Shown: positions 1 to 6,492 of the stretch, piece after piece
Numbering within the stretch: position 1 is the stretch's first letter
Layout of the letters: each line of letters starts with the position of its first letter
Notes under the pieces: generated by a model
Seen by the model: only the letters and a program-made list of their open reading frames with translations
What the model was told of the DNA's origin: nothing
Database searches by the model: none
Position numbers and translations under genes: made by a program
Source: Kangiella sp.
Lineage (GTDB): Bacteria > Pseudomonadota > Gammaproteobacteria > Enterobacterales > Kangiellaceae
Reading direction: 5' to 3'
Length of the DNA stretch: 7,989 nt
Assembly (NCBI GenBank): GCA_026195755.1
Contig: JAPHRL010000004.1
Coordinates: 1 to 7,989 of the forward strand

Positions 1-502
1 AGATCAGAAAAGTGGCGCCGTACGTTTTAATTTTAATATACGTAAAGATAATGAATTGGAACATTACCTGCCGTACTTTGTTATGTTTCATCATGGTGTT
101 GAAAGTGAGTATTTACTTTCAACAGAGTTCTTTGCTTCTGGTGATTATAAAAAGATATCGCTACTCGGAGAAAAACTGGAAACCTTGGTAGAGGAAGGTG
201 CTTTTGTTAAACGTGGCGAGAAGATCCAAGAAGTTGACTCATTTAAAGAGGCACTTGATTGGTTAATGACAGAAGCCCGTCGTGGCCAATCTATTCAGCG
301 TTATAAAGGGTTGGGAGAAATGAACCCTGGTCAATTGTGGGAAACCACAATGGATCCAGAGGGGAGACGTATGCTCCAGGTAACGATTGAAGATGCAGTT
401 GGTGCTGATCAGTTATTTACCACTCTAATGGGAGATCAGGTTGAACCAAGACGAGAGTTTATTGAAAATAACGCTCTATCGGTATCCAATCTAGACGTTT
501 AA
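1..502 (+). CDS. gyrB: DNA gyrase subunit B, C-terminal part (5' end outside window)
   Basis: GyrB is the ATPase subunit of the type II topoisomerase that introduces negative supercoils into DNA. Only the last 166 residues are present; the frame is open from base 2, so the gene enters from the left, and full-length GyrB is about 800 residues. The visible part covers the end of the gammaproteobacterial insertion region and the C-terminal Toprim tail. The diagnostic stretch is SIQRYKGLGEMNPGQLWETT at about nt 287-346, followed by MDPEGRRML and, near the end, LFTTLMGDQVEPRREFIE. The MGD..EPRR..IE ending is the GyrB form; ParE, the paralogue, ends differently. In-frame ATG or TTG codons inside this segment are not starts. 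A strong hairpin terminator follows 20 bases after the stop. In many gammaproteobacteria gyrB closes the dnaA-dnaN-recF-gyrB cluster, so the region is probably near oriC; that is inference. Confidence 0.97.
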   Translation, partial: DQKSGAVRFNFNIRKDNELEHYLPYFVMFHHGVESEYLLSTEFFASGDYKKISLLGEKLETLVEEGAFVKRGEKIQEVDSFKEALDWLMTEARRGQSIQRYKGLGEMNPGQLWETTMDPEGRRMLQVTIEDAVGADQLFTTLMGDQVEPRREFIENNALSVSNLDV

Positions 503-522
503 CCCAGTAAACCGAAAAAGTG

Positions 523-559
523 TTAGAAAAAAGGCCGCTATTTGCGGTCTTTTTTCTAA
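523..559. terminator. Bidirectional rho-independent terminator between gyrB and ppk2
   Basis: Bases 523-538 pair with 544-559 through 16 positions (one G-T wobble at 534/548) around the loop TATTT. The G+C core GGCCGC/GCGGTC sits on an A-run (527-532) and is followed by a T-run (550-555), so either strand gives a hairpin with a U-tract. It lies 20 bases after the gyrB stop and 24 bases beyond the stop of the convergent polyphosphate kinase gene, so it can end both transcripts. Confidence 0.9.
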
Positions 560-583
560 GTCAAAGCGGAAGTGGGTGCTAAC

Positions 584-1519
584 TTATTTATAATGTACGC
601 CTTTAGACAATTGCTTTTTGTATGCCGGTAGAGCCGCTTGGTCGCGCGCAGATAACTGCGGATATTGGATCGGTAGCTGCTTTAGGTTATCGAGAACAAT
701 TTGAGAAACAATGGTCCGCATGGCTGGTTTATTATCCGCCGGAATAATATACCAAGGTGCCCAAGGTCGAGAGGTATGAGAAAGCGTTTCTTGATAGGCG
801 TGTTGGTAAGAATCCCACAGTTTACTTTGCTCGATATCATTTTTTGAAAACTTCCAGTTTTTAGTAGGATCATGGATGCGGGACAGAAATCGTTGATGTT
901 GCTCTTGTTGTGAAACATTGAGAAAAAACTTGAGGACTAAGGTTCCATTAGTGGCAAGGTGGCGCTCGTGATCGTTAATTGATTGGAACCTGGACTGCCA
1001 GAATGAGTCTTCGACAATAGGAGACTTACTGGTTGAAGGAGTGATATTACTCAAGTGTTGGCTGGTTAGGAAGTGAGGGTTAACCCGCACCACGAGAACT
1101 TCTTCATAGTAGCTGCGGTTGAAAATACCAATTCGACCACGCTCAGGCAAAGCTTTTGCGGTCCGCCATAAAAAGTCATGTTCAAGTTCTTCATCTGAAG
1201 GTTGTTTAAAACTATGAACCTGGAAGCCAGCAGGGTTGACCCCTTTAAAAACCTTGCGAATAGTACTGTCCTTACCTGCGGCATCCATTGCCTGGAAAAT
1301 AAGCAGGATCGAAAAGCGATTATCGGCATATAAGGTATGCTGCAAATGATAAAGTTGTTTGCGGTTGTCTTTAAGTCGAATTTTATAATCGGACTTAGAT
1401 TCAAGTTGCTGCGGCAAGGTTGAATAGTCAGATAGCTTTATTGCGGACTGAAACGGTACGCAATAATCATTAATAACGCAGTCAGCTGGCAACTGAAATA
1501 TGTCATGGTCAAAGGACAT
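584..1519 (-). CDS. ppk2: PPK2-family polyphosphate kinase (polyphosphate:nucleotide phosphotransferase)
   Basis: PPK2 enzymes use inorganic polyphosphate to phosphorylate nucleotides (ADP or GDP, and AMP in class III), a cytoplasmic role in nucleotide energy balance. The 311-residue protein shows the P-loop FQAMDAAGKDSTIRK at about residues 75-89 with the invariant D79, G82, K83 and D84, then GVNPAGFQVHSFKQP (93-107), the Walker-B-like segment GRIGIFNRSYYEEVLV (128-143), and the helical lid containing HDPTKNWKFS, then WAPWYIIPADNK. The length and the single PPK2 domain match the one-domain subfamily; the GVNPAG segment resembles the class III / TIGR03709 type, which is my best subgroup guess. 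S85 stands where many PPK2 proteins have glycine. The ATG at 1519 is preceded by TAAGG (1528-1532) at 8 bases. It is divergent from the dodecin gene and convergent with gyrB. A class I or II specificity cannot be excluded without an alignment. Confidence 0.93.
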   Translation of the reverse strand: MSFDHDIFQLPADCVINDYCVPFQSAIKLSDYSTLPQQLESKSDYKIRLKDNRKQLYHLQHTLYADNRFSILLIFQAMDAAGKDSTIRKVFKGVNPAGFQVHSFKQPSDEELEHDFLWRTAKALPERGRIGIFNRSYYEEVLVVRVNPHFLTSQHLSNITPSTSKSPIVEDSFWQSRFQSINDHERHLATNGTLVLKFFLNVSQQEQHQRFLSRIHDPTKNWKFSKNDIEQSKLWDSYQHAYQETLSHTSRPWAPWYIIPADNKPAMRTIVSQIVLDNLKQLPIQYPQLSARDQAALPAYKKQLSKGVHYK

Positions 1520-1617
1520 AGGTTTAACCTTAAAGTAAAGATAGAGTTAAGATGATGGAATTTAAGCTTAGAAACAAGTACTCAAATGTAAACTTATCAA
1601 TATGAGAAACCAGTAGG

Positions 1618-1645
1618 TTGCGATGTGTTGGCACAGGAGTATGAT
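1618..1645 (+). promoter_or_regulatory. Likely sigma-70 promoter of the dodecin gene
   Basis: A -35-like TTGCGA (1618-1623, 4 of 6 matches to consensus) is followed after 16 bases by TATGAT (1640-1645, 5 of 6). Transcription would start near 1652, leaving a leader of about 26 bases that contains the ribosome binding site AAGGAG (1667-1672). It was found by eye; the position relative to the gene is what supports it. Confidence 0.5.
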
Positions 1646-1677
1646 AGAAAAGAATTAAAAACAAAAAAGGAGCTTAT

Positions 1678-1881
1678 ATGACTGTTGCAAAGGTTACAGA
1701 AATTATTGCAGACTCAAAAGATAGTTTTGAAGACGCGGTAAAACAAGGTATTCGACGAGCCAATAAAACCTTGGATCAGGTAAAGTCAGCCTGGATTAAA
1801 GAACAGCAGGTGGTCATTAAAGACGGAGAGGTAGAAAAATTTCGTGTCGTTATGAAAGTTACCTTTTTGTTAAAAGATTAA
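1678..1881 (+). CDS. Dodecin-family small flavin-binding protein
   Basis: Dodecins are 65-75-residue cytoplasmic proteins that assemble into hollow dodecamers and bind flavins, thought to store or buffer them. This 67-residue protein has the whole fold: beta strand 1 (VAKVTEIIADS), the helix SFEDAVKQGIRRANKTL (16-32), then two long antiparallel strands with W39 (SAWIKEQ) and the end EKFRVVMKVTFLL. W39 aligns with the tryptophan that stacks on flavin in characterised dodecins. The glutamine that normally pairs with the isoalloxazine edge (YQV motif) is R56 here (FRV), as I recall for a proteobacterial subgroup with AWIKEQ-type sequence. Flavin binding is therefore likely but not assured. The start is fixed by AAGGAG five bases upstream. 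It is a single-gene transcript, with a promoter just upstream and a terminator 16 bases after the stop. Confidence 0.93.
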   Translation: MTVAKVTEIIADSKDSFEDAVKQGIRRANKTLDQVKSAWIKEQQVVIKDGEVEKFRVVMKVTFLLKD

Positions 1882-1897
1882 AGTGGATCACCATAAC

Positions 1898-1926
1898 AAA
1901 AGCCCATGCTATTGCGTGGGCTTTTT
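1898..1926. terminator. Bidirectional terminator between dodecin gene and yjgR-like gene
   Basis: Bases 1898-1909 pair with 1914-1925 over 12 positions (one G-T at 1916/1907) around a TATT loop, with core GCCCATGC/GCGTGGGC, an A-run on the left and T1922-T1926 on the right. It begins 16 bases after the dodecin stop and ends two bases from the stop codon of the convergent HerA-like ATPase gene, so it probably serves both. Confidence 0.88.
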
Positions 1927-1927
1927 G

Positions 1928-3391
1928 CTATTTACTGCCTAAAATCGAACCTAAAAGGCCACGGACAATTCTGCGTCCAATACCTGAACTGACCGTTCTA
2001 GCAAGAGTTTTAAAGAAAGCTTCCGACACAGATTGACGGTTTGAACGTCGTTTTGGTTTTGCTTTTTCGCGAATATCTTGAGCTTGCTTCATTTCCTTCA
2101 TTTGCCTATTCTCAAGTTCTTTCTCTCTTTCCAGCAAAACCTCATAAGCTGATTGACGATCTATAGCTTGATCATAGACACCTTTAAGGACAGAAGAATT
2201 GAAAACGGTTTGCCAGTCTTTATCAGACAAGGGGCCAATCTGGGAAGTTGGAGGGCATATTAAGGTTTGTTCGACTGGGGTGGGGCGGCCTTTATCGTCA
2301 AGGACAGAAATCAATGCTTCACCGACGGATAACTGGGTGATTATAGACTGAGTGTCTAACAAAGGGTTAGGTCGAAAAGTGTCAGCAGCAGCCTTGATAG
2401 CCTTTTGATCTTTTGGTGTAAAAGCGCGCAGGGAATGTTGAATTTTGTTTCCTAGTTGCCCAAGTACTGAATCAGGGATATCGGTAGGATTTTGAGTAAC
2501 GAAATAAATCCCCACTCCTTTGGAGCGTATAAGGCGGACAACCTGTTCGATACGCTGGAATAAGATTTTTGGCGCATGGTCGAAAAGTAAATGGGCTTCA
2601 TCGAAAAAGAAAACCAGACGAGGTTTATCCAAATCTCCTACTTCTTCCAGTTCTTCGAACAGCTCGGAGAGCATCCATAACAGAAAGGTGGAGTAAATCC
2701 TTGGATTTAACATCAACTCGCGGCTGTACAACAAACTAATATAACCTTTGCCCTGAGAGTCGAGCCGCATCAAATCATTAATATTAAGTGCTGTCTCGCC
2801 GAAAAAATGATCGCCCCCGGAGTTCTCTAATACTAGAAGTTTTCGGATAATGGCAGCGACTGTTTGAGAGGTGACATTACCATAGTTACGACTGATTTCT
2901 TGACGGTTATCAGCCAGCCAGTTGAGCATAGAGCGTAGATCTTTGAGATCAAGTAGGAGTAGACCTTGTTCATCAGCAATATCGAAAGCGATATGAAGAA
3001 CGCCTGTTTGGGTGTCGTTTAATTCTAAAAGGTTAGAAAGCAATAAGGGCCCCATCTCTGAGATGGTTGTTCTAACTGGGTGGCCGTGTTTACCAAAAAC
3101 ATCCCAAAAAAGGACAGGATTAGAGCGAGGTTGATAATTGGGGATTTGAATGGTATCAATACGTTCAGCAATTTTAGGATGGGGGGAGGCAGCTTTAGCT
3201 ATCCCGCTGAGGTCACCTTTAATATCAGCAGCGAAAACAGGAACACCCATGTTTGAGAAAGATTCCGCAAGCACCTGTAGGGTTACCGTTTTGCCAGTGC
3301 CTGTTGCACCAGCGACCAGGCCATGGCGGTTCGCCATCTTGGGATTGAGATGAATGTGTTGCTGCTGAGGGTTGCCACCAATAAGTATCAT
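1928..3391 (-). CDS. yjgR: YjgR/DUF853-family HerA-like P-loop ATPase
   Basis: This 487-residue protein belongs to the YjgR family (DUF853, HerA/VirB4-like FtsK-superfamily ATPases), conserved in many proteobacteria but of uncertain cellular role. The N-terminus carries the Walker A motif GATGTGKT (28-35), followed by VPVFAADIKGDLSG (50-63), which is characteristic of the family. The Walker B is RLVFFFDEAHLLF (258-270), with the catalytic E265, and is followed by FVTQNPTDIPDSVLGQLGNK, the sensor-like segment. The C-terminus is a charged helix (EREKELENRQMKEMKQAQ), a basic stretch (KPKRRSNR) and the family ending GRRIVRGLLGSILG. Length matches E. coli YjgR (about 500). The ATG at 3391 has AGGA (3399-3402) seven bases upstream. 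It stands alone, convergent with the dodecin gene and divergent from the secretion-type ATPase. No NurA nuclease or SIR2-like neighbour is present, so a repair or defence HerA role is not supported. Confidence 0.92.
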   Translation of the reverse strand: MILIGGNPQQQHIHLNPKMANRHGLVAGATGTGKTVTLQVLAESFSNMGVPVFAADIKGDLSGIAKAASPHPKIAERIDTIQIPNYQPRSNPVLFWDVFGKHGHPVRTTISEMGPLLLSNLLELNDTQTGVLHIAFDIADEQGLLLLDLKDLRSMLNWLADNRQEISRNYGNVTSQTVAAIIRKLLVLENSGGDHFFGETALNINDLMRLDSQGKGYISLLYSRELMLNPRIYSTFLLWMLSELFEELEEVGDLDKPRLVFFFDEAHLLFDHAPKILFQRIEQVVRLIRSKGVGIYFVTQNPTDIPDSVLGQLGNKIQHSLRAFTPKDQKAIKAAADTFRPNPLLDTQSIITQLSVGEALISVLDDKGRPTPVEQTLICPPTSQIGPLSDKDWQTVFNSSVLKGVYDQAIDRQSAYEVLLEREKELENRQMKEMKQAQDIREKAKPKRRSNRQSVSEAFFKTLARTVSSGIGRRIVRGLLGSILGSK

Positions 3392-3530
3392 GTGTCGATC
3401 CTACTATAGTTGATAACTCAGAATAATTTATCAGGGCGAAAAGGCAAGCGAAACATTCAAATGGATAAGTTGAGTAGGCATGACAATAGTCAAGAAAAGG
3501 AAAAAAATATAAGGTAGAGTAACCAAAACA

Positions 3531-3537
3531 AAGGAGG
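3531..3537 (+). promoter_or_regulatory. Strong ribosome binding site that decides the start of the GspE/PilB-like gene
   Basis: AAGGAGG is a near-perfect Shine-Dalgarno sequence. It lies one base before a GTG (3539) and four bases before an ATG (3542) in the same frame. A one-base spacing is too short, so I start the protein at the ATG; the spacing is still on the short side. Confidence 0.75.
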
Positions 3538-3541
3538 GGTG

Positions 3542-5521
3542 ATGGATTTTGACTTATTGCTTAGTAATGCTATTAGTTCTAGTCAGAAGCAGACAACCAA
3601 TAGTGTCTTCTGTGACAAGGAAAACACACTGGAGGATATGAAGTTATTACAGGTTGATATGAACAACCAATGCTTCATAACAGAGGATAAAAGCATAGCC
3701 TTTAATAATGCTCAATATGTCGTGTTGCAAAAACCAGTCTATGAAAGTTTAGAAGAATACCAAAAGGAAACAGGGAACCTAAACTATTCCAATTACCGGA
3801 TTGAAATGAACGATAAGTTCACGATCACTGGTCAGTGTGTTTACTGTGAAAAAGAAAACGGTTTATGGAAAGTACTGCGGTTGCATAAGTATCATATCTT
3901 TATCATCCTTATTTCAGAACAAAATGTAACCAACATAGACTTAATTCAAAGCAATGGGCGATCCACCTTTGGTAGTGAAGATGACCGTTTCACAGGTAAT
4001 ATAAAAGATATAGATTTAAGCGCATTAAAAATAGATGAAAAATGGGTGCGAAAATTTCCACCGGAATTATTATTTAAATACCAGGCACTGCCATTGTTTA
4101 AAAAAAATAATTTATTAGAGGTCGCATTCACCAATCCACAGCAAATTGATGCTATGCAGGTATTAAGCTTTATCGCGGGTTGCAATATTGAGCCTGTTAA
4201 AGCAGATAAAAGAGAGTTGTTAGAGTATTTGAGCGGCATTATTCAATTTCAAAATGAAAAAGAAGCTCTGAATGAGTTGGAGCGTGTCGGTATTGATGCC
4301 AGCAAGAGTTTGGCGACCAATGAAATAGAAAGTTTAGGGAAGAAAAAAGGCGTTATCAACTTAATGGCATCAATCATTACAGATGCTATAGAAAAAAACG
4401 CCTCTGATATTCATTTGCATCCAAGAGCAAAGTACTTGCAGTTGTTATATAGGGTGGATGGGTCGCTAACCCCAATAAGAAAACTGAACCTGTCATTACA
4501 TCAAGCTTTAGTTAGCCGAATAAAAATTATTGGTGGCATGGATATTTCTGAAAGACGGCTTCCGCAAGATGGACGAATAGAATATGCGGGTAATGGCAAG
4601 AGTATTGATATGCGAATTTCTGTAATGCCAACGGTATACGGAGAAAGTGTTGTGATTAGGGTTTTGGATAGCTCGCAGGGACTTCGAGAGATTACAGAAT
4701 TAGGGTTAAACGAAAAAGACACAGAAAATTTGACTAACTTATTACATTCAAGTTACGGCATATTCTTAGTCACTGGTCCAACTGGTTCGGGAAAAACGAC
4801 AACCTTATACGCAGCAATTAATGAAAAGATAAAGGAAGGACCTCACATTGTTACAGTGGAAGAACCAGTCGAATACAAAATGGAAGGTGTTACACAGATT
4901 CCAGTTAATCACAAAATTGGTTACACATTTGCGCGAGCCTTAAGAAATATTTTACGGCACGATCCGGATGTGATTATGGTTGGCGAAATACGTGACGGGG
5001 AAACAGCAAAGATTGCTGTAGAAAGTTCATTAACCGGTCATTTGGTGTTGAGTACACTACATACAAACAGTTCAGTCAGTACCATAACTCGATTAATTGA
5101 AATGGGCGTTGAGCCCTACCTACTAAAAGATGCGTTAGTCGGTATTCTGGCACAAAGACTGGTCAAGAAAAATTGTCAGCACTGCTTAGTGGAAGAAAAA
5201 ATTCCAGAGTCGATACGTAAAGAAATACAGGCAACGAAGAACGATAAGTTTTATAAGGGGGCAGGATGTGCTGAATGCTTTAACACAGGAATTGCAGGTA
5301 GACGCTCTGTTTATGAATTATTGAGCATTACCCCTCAGGTTGCTTGTGAAATTAATGAAAACCTGGATATCAACAAGCTTAATGAAATTGCCCAAAAACA
5401 AGGCATGGTTAGCTTGGCGGAGATGGCTTTGCAGTTAGCACGAAAGAAAGAAATATCAGCACTAGAAGTCTATAAAATCAGAGCAAATGCAAGCCAGGTA
5501 AAAACAGTGAATGAAGAATAA
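3542..5521 (+). CDS. Orphan GspE/PilB-family secretion or type IV pilus assembly ATPase
   Basis: Members are hexameric cytoplasmic ATPases that power type II secretion or pilus extension. The 659-residue protein (numbered from ATG 3542) has the GspE/MshE N-domain remnant (about 155-235, containing YQALPLFKK and VAFTNPQQ), the N2 domain with ASDIHLHP and ERRLPQDGRIE, and the ATPase core: Walker A GPTGSGKT (412-419), Asp box VEEPVEY (439-445), Walker B DPDVIMVGEIRD (474-485) and His box LTGHLVLSTLHTN (497-509). The zinc tetracysteine motif is C545, C548, C576 and C579, typical of GspE/PilB and absent from PilT. The catalytic apparatus is intact. Residues 1-150 form an extension I do not recognise, with no RLG..L c-di-GMP-binding MshEN motif. 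No pilC/gspF, pilD, pilin or other gsp genes lie in this window. Sampled stretches are 35-37% G+C, below the neighbours (42-52%), which suggests acquisition. PilB versus GspE cannot be decided here. Confidence 0.9.
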   Translation: MDFDLLLSNAISSSQKQTTNSVFCDKENTLEDMKLLQVDMNNQCFITEDKSIAFNNAQYVVLQKPVYESLEEYQKETGNLNYSNYRIEMNDKFTITGQCVYCEKENGLWKVLRLHKYHIFIILISEQNVTNIDLIQSNGRSTFGSEDDRFTGNIKDIDLSALKIDEKWVRKFPPELLFKYQALPLFKKNNLLEVAFTNPQQIDAMQVLSFIAGCNIEPVKADKRELLEYLSGIIQFQNEKEALNELERVGIDASKSLATNEIESLGKKKGVINLMASIITDAIEKNASDIHLHPRAKYLQLLYRVDGSLTPIRKLNLSLHQALVSRIKIIGGMDISERRLPQDGRIEYAGNGKSIDMRISVMPTVYGESVVIRVLDSSQGLREITELGLNEKDTENLTNLLHSSYGIFLVTGPTGSGKTTTLYAAINEKIKEGPHIVTVEEPVEYKMEGVTQIPVNHKIGYTFARALRNILRHDPDVIMVGEIRDGETAKIAVESSLTGHLVLSTLHTNSSVSTITRLIEMGVEPYLLKDALVGILAQRLVKKNCQHCLVEEKIPESIRKEIQATKNDKFYKGAGCAECFNTGIAGRRSVYELLSITPQVACEINENLDINKLNEIAQKQGMVSLAEMALQLARKKEISALEVYKIRANASQVKTVNEE

Positions 5522-5530
5522 TGTCACTCT

Positions 5531-5544
5531 CTTTTATATAAAAG
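5531..5544. repeat. Perfect 14-base palindrome CTTTTATATAAAAG
   Basis: The sequence equals its own reverse complement and lies 10 bases after the ATPase stop, about 95 bases before the lipoprotein start. It could be a binding site for a dimeric regulator or an AT-rich promoter element (it contains TATAAA at 5537-5542). A palindrome this AT-rich can also arise by chance. Confidence 0.35.
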
Positions 5545-5559
5545 CGTCTAACAGTTAAC

Positions 5560-5595
5560 AGCGGCAAAATGTAGTAATGGATGCCGTTATTTTTT
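5560..5595 (+). terminator. Probable rho-independent terminator after the GspE/PilB-like gene
   Basis: A5560-GCGGCA-5566 pairs with TGCCGTT (5582-5588) over seven positions, with one G-T pair (5561/5587), around a 15-base loop, followed by T5590-T5595. The T-run makes it a plausible terminator; the large loop and short stem make it weaker than the other terminators in the window. It would separate the ATPase from the lipoprotein transcriptionally. Confidence 0.55.
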
Positions 5596-5636
5596 AAGTG
5601 TAACTTACTGTTTTTCATGGAGAAAGAGGGGATAGA

Positions 5637-6194
5637 ATGAAAAAAACACTAGTTATTATAGCCGGTTTGGTGGCGCTTCAGTTATCAGCTTGTAAAAGTG
5701 ATGATAAAACAGAATTAGAGGCGACTTTAACGCTAAAGACTTGGGAGGTTGGGAATCCAGAAATAATTTATGGAGCAACTAAGACTGTCTTTTATGAGCA
5801 AGAGCCTATCGCATTTGATATGAAGTTGACCAACAAAGGCTTTCAAACAGAAAGAGTTGAGTTTGGAAGCTGTGGTTTCGATGTAATTGAAATCTATGAT
5901 GAAAATGATGTTAAGGTTTATGACTCTAGGCAGGCGCCTATCGGTTGTTCAGCTACTTGGAATATTGAAGTAGTTTATACCGGAGAGACAATAGGAACAC
6001 CTACTCTTTGGGATCAGGAACTGTTCCTAATAGATGCAGAGGGAGGTGAAATTGGGGGGCTCGGGGAATACCTGCAGCCAGGCGACTATACAGTAACTGG
6101 TTATGCGAGTGTTAAGCTCGGATCTTCTGAAGCAGATTGGACTATCATACCACTGCCAAAAGAATACAGTTTAACCATTGAGGCATCACAATAA
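5637..6194 (+). CDS. Outer-membrane lipoprotein with BsuPI-like beta-sandwich domain
   Basis: The 185-residue protein starts with a lipoprotein signal peptide: K2 K3, a hydrophobic core (LVIIAGLVALQL) and the lipobox LSAC with C19 as the lipidated residue. The +2 residue is lysine, not aspartate, so sorting to the outer membrane by Lol is expected. The mature part (about 30-182) resembles the BsuPI family (intracellular proteinase inhibitor-like, PF12690) in the order of its motifs: FYEQEPIAFDMKLTN (52-66), VEFGSCGFDVIEIYD (74-88), TPTLWDQ (121-127) and LQPGDYTVTGYA (146-157). C79 and C104 are the only other cysteines and could form a disulfide in the periplasm. Function is unknown; protease inhibition is not implied by the fold alone. 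The ATG at 5637 has GAGG (5626-5629) seven bases upstream. It lies downstream of the secretion ATPase, but a probable terminator separates them. Confidence 0.82.
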   Translation: MKKTLVIIAGLVALQLSACKSDDKTELEATLTLKTWEVGNPEIIYGATKTVFYEQEPIAFDMKLTNKGFQTERVEFGSCGFDVIEIYDENDVKVYDSRQAPIGCSATWNIEVVYTGETIGTPTLWDQELFLIDAEGGEIGGLGEYLQPGDYTVTGYASVKLGSSEADWTIIPLPKEYSLTIEASQ

Positions 6195-6199
6195 GACGT

Positions 6200-6231
6200 A
6201 ACCAAGGCAAGCTAGAGAGCTTGCCTTGGTT
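6200..6231. terminator. Perfect 14-bp hairpin between convergent lipoprotein and ubiK genes
   Basis: Bases 6200-6213 pair perfectly with 6218-6231 around the tetraloop AGAG. It sits five bases after the lipoprotein stop and two bases from the ubiK stop, exactly where a shared terminator belongs. On both strands the U-tract is poor (TGTTTA on plus, TTACGTCTTA on minus), so termination may be weak, or the hairpin may mainly protect transcript 3' ends. Confidence 0.72.
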
Positions 6232-6233
6232 GT

Positions 6234-6476
6234 TTAGGACTTTTTTTCCAGTTCAGACAACTTCTGTTCCAACTCTTCCAGCATTGAACGGGTTCTTTGC
6301 AGGACTTTGGTTTGTGCGTCAAACTCTTCGCGAGTAACCAGATCAAGCTTGGCTAGCTGATTTTGCAGGATTTGCTTGGCTTGTTTAGCAAACTCATCTC
6401 CGGTATTTTTAACCGATTGCGGAATGGCATCGGACAGCTTGTTGGCAATATCATCGAGTACTTTGGGGTCGATCAT
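6234..6476 (-). CDS. ubiK: UbiK, ubiquinone biosynthesis accessory factor (YqiC/BMFP family)
   Basis: UbiK (formerly YqiC) is a small coiled-coil protein needed for efficient aerobic ubiquinone synthesis; it works with UbiJ in the soluble Ubi complex and can bind membranes. The 80-residue length and layout match the family: an N-terminal amphipathic part (MIDPKVLDDIANKLSDAIP), a middle with KQILQNQLAKLDLVTREEFD and a C-terminal leucine-heptad coiled coil (VLQRTRSMLEELEQKLSELE). LVTREEFDAQ is typical of the family. The ATG at 6476 has AGAGGA (6486-6491) nine bases upstream, and this site begins just after the stop codon of the SirB2-like gene, so it is the last gene of the minus-strand cluster. 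It is followed by the 6200-6231 hairpin. Confidence 0.94.
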   Translation of the reverse strand: MIDPKVLDDIANKLSDAIPQSVKNTGDEFAKQAKQILQNQLAKLDLVTREEFDAQTKVLQRTRSMLEELEQKLSELEKKS

Positions 6477-6492
6477 TTTTAGTATTCCTCTA

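Noticed and set aside
1629..1645. TGGCAC upstream of the dodecin gene as a sigma-54 -24 element
   Set aside because: The -24 half matches (TGGCAC at 1629-1634), but the required GC of the -12 element is missing at the right distance (TATGAT instead of TTGC). The sigma-70 reading fits better.
3150..3353. Plus-strand open frame inside the HerA-like gene
   Set aside because: It lies wholly antisense to a well-supported gene, its product resembles nothing I recognise, and no ribosome binding site is evident.
1928..3391. HerA-like ATPase as part of a HerA-NurA repair or HerA-SIR2 defence system
   Set aside because: The sequence fits the widespread YjgR/DUF853 family, and neither a nuclease nor a SIR2-like gene is adjacent.
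3480..3513. ATGACA (3480-3485) with TATAAG (3508-3513) as a promoter for the ATPase gene
   Set aside because: The spacing is 22 bases, too long for sigma-70, and no better -35 lies 16-18 bases before TATAAG.
3461..3517. Short open frame of 18 codons (ATG GAT AAG ... TAG) before the ATPase gene
   Set aside because: There is no ribosome binding site before it, the composition is that of AT-rich leader DNA, and nothing suggests a leader peptide function.
3542..5521. Type II secretion or type IV pilus gene cluster
   Set aside because: Only the ATPase is present; the flanking genes are a YjgR-like ATPase and a lipoprotein, with no pilin, platform protein, secretin or prepilin peptidase.
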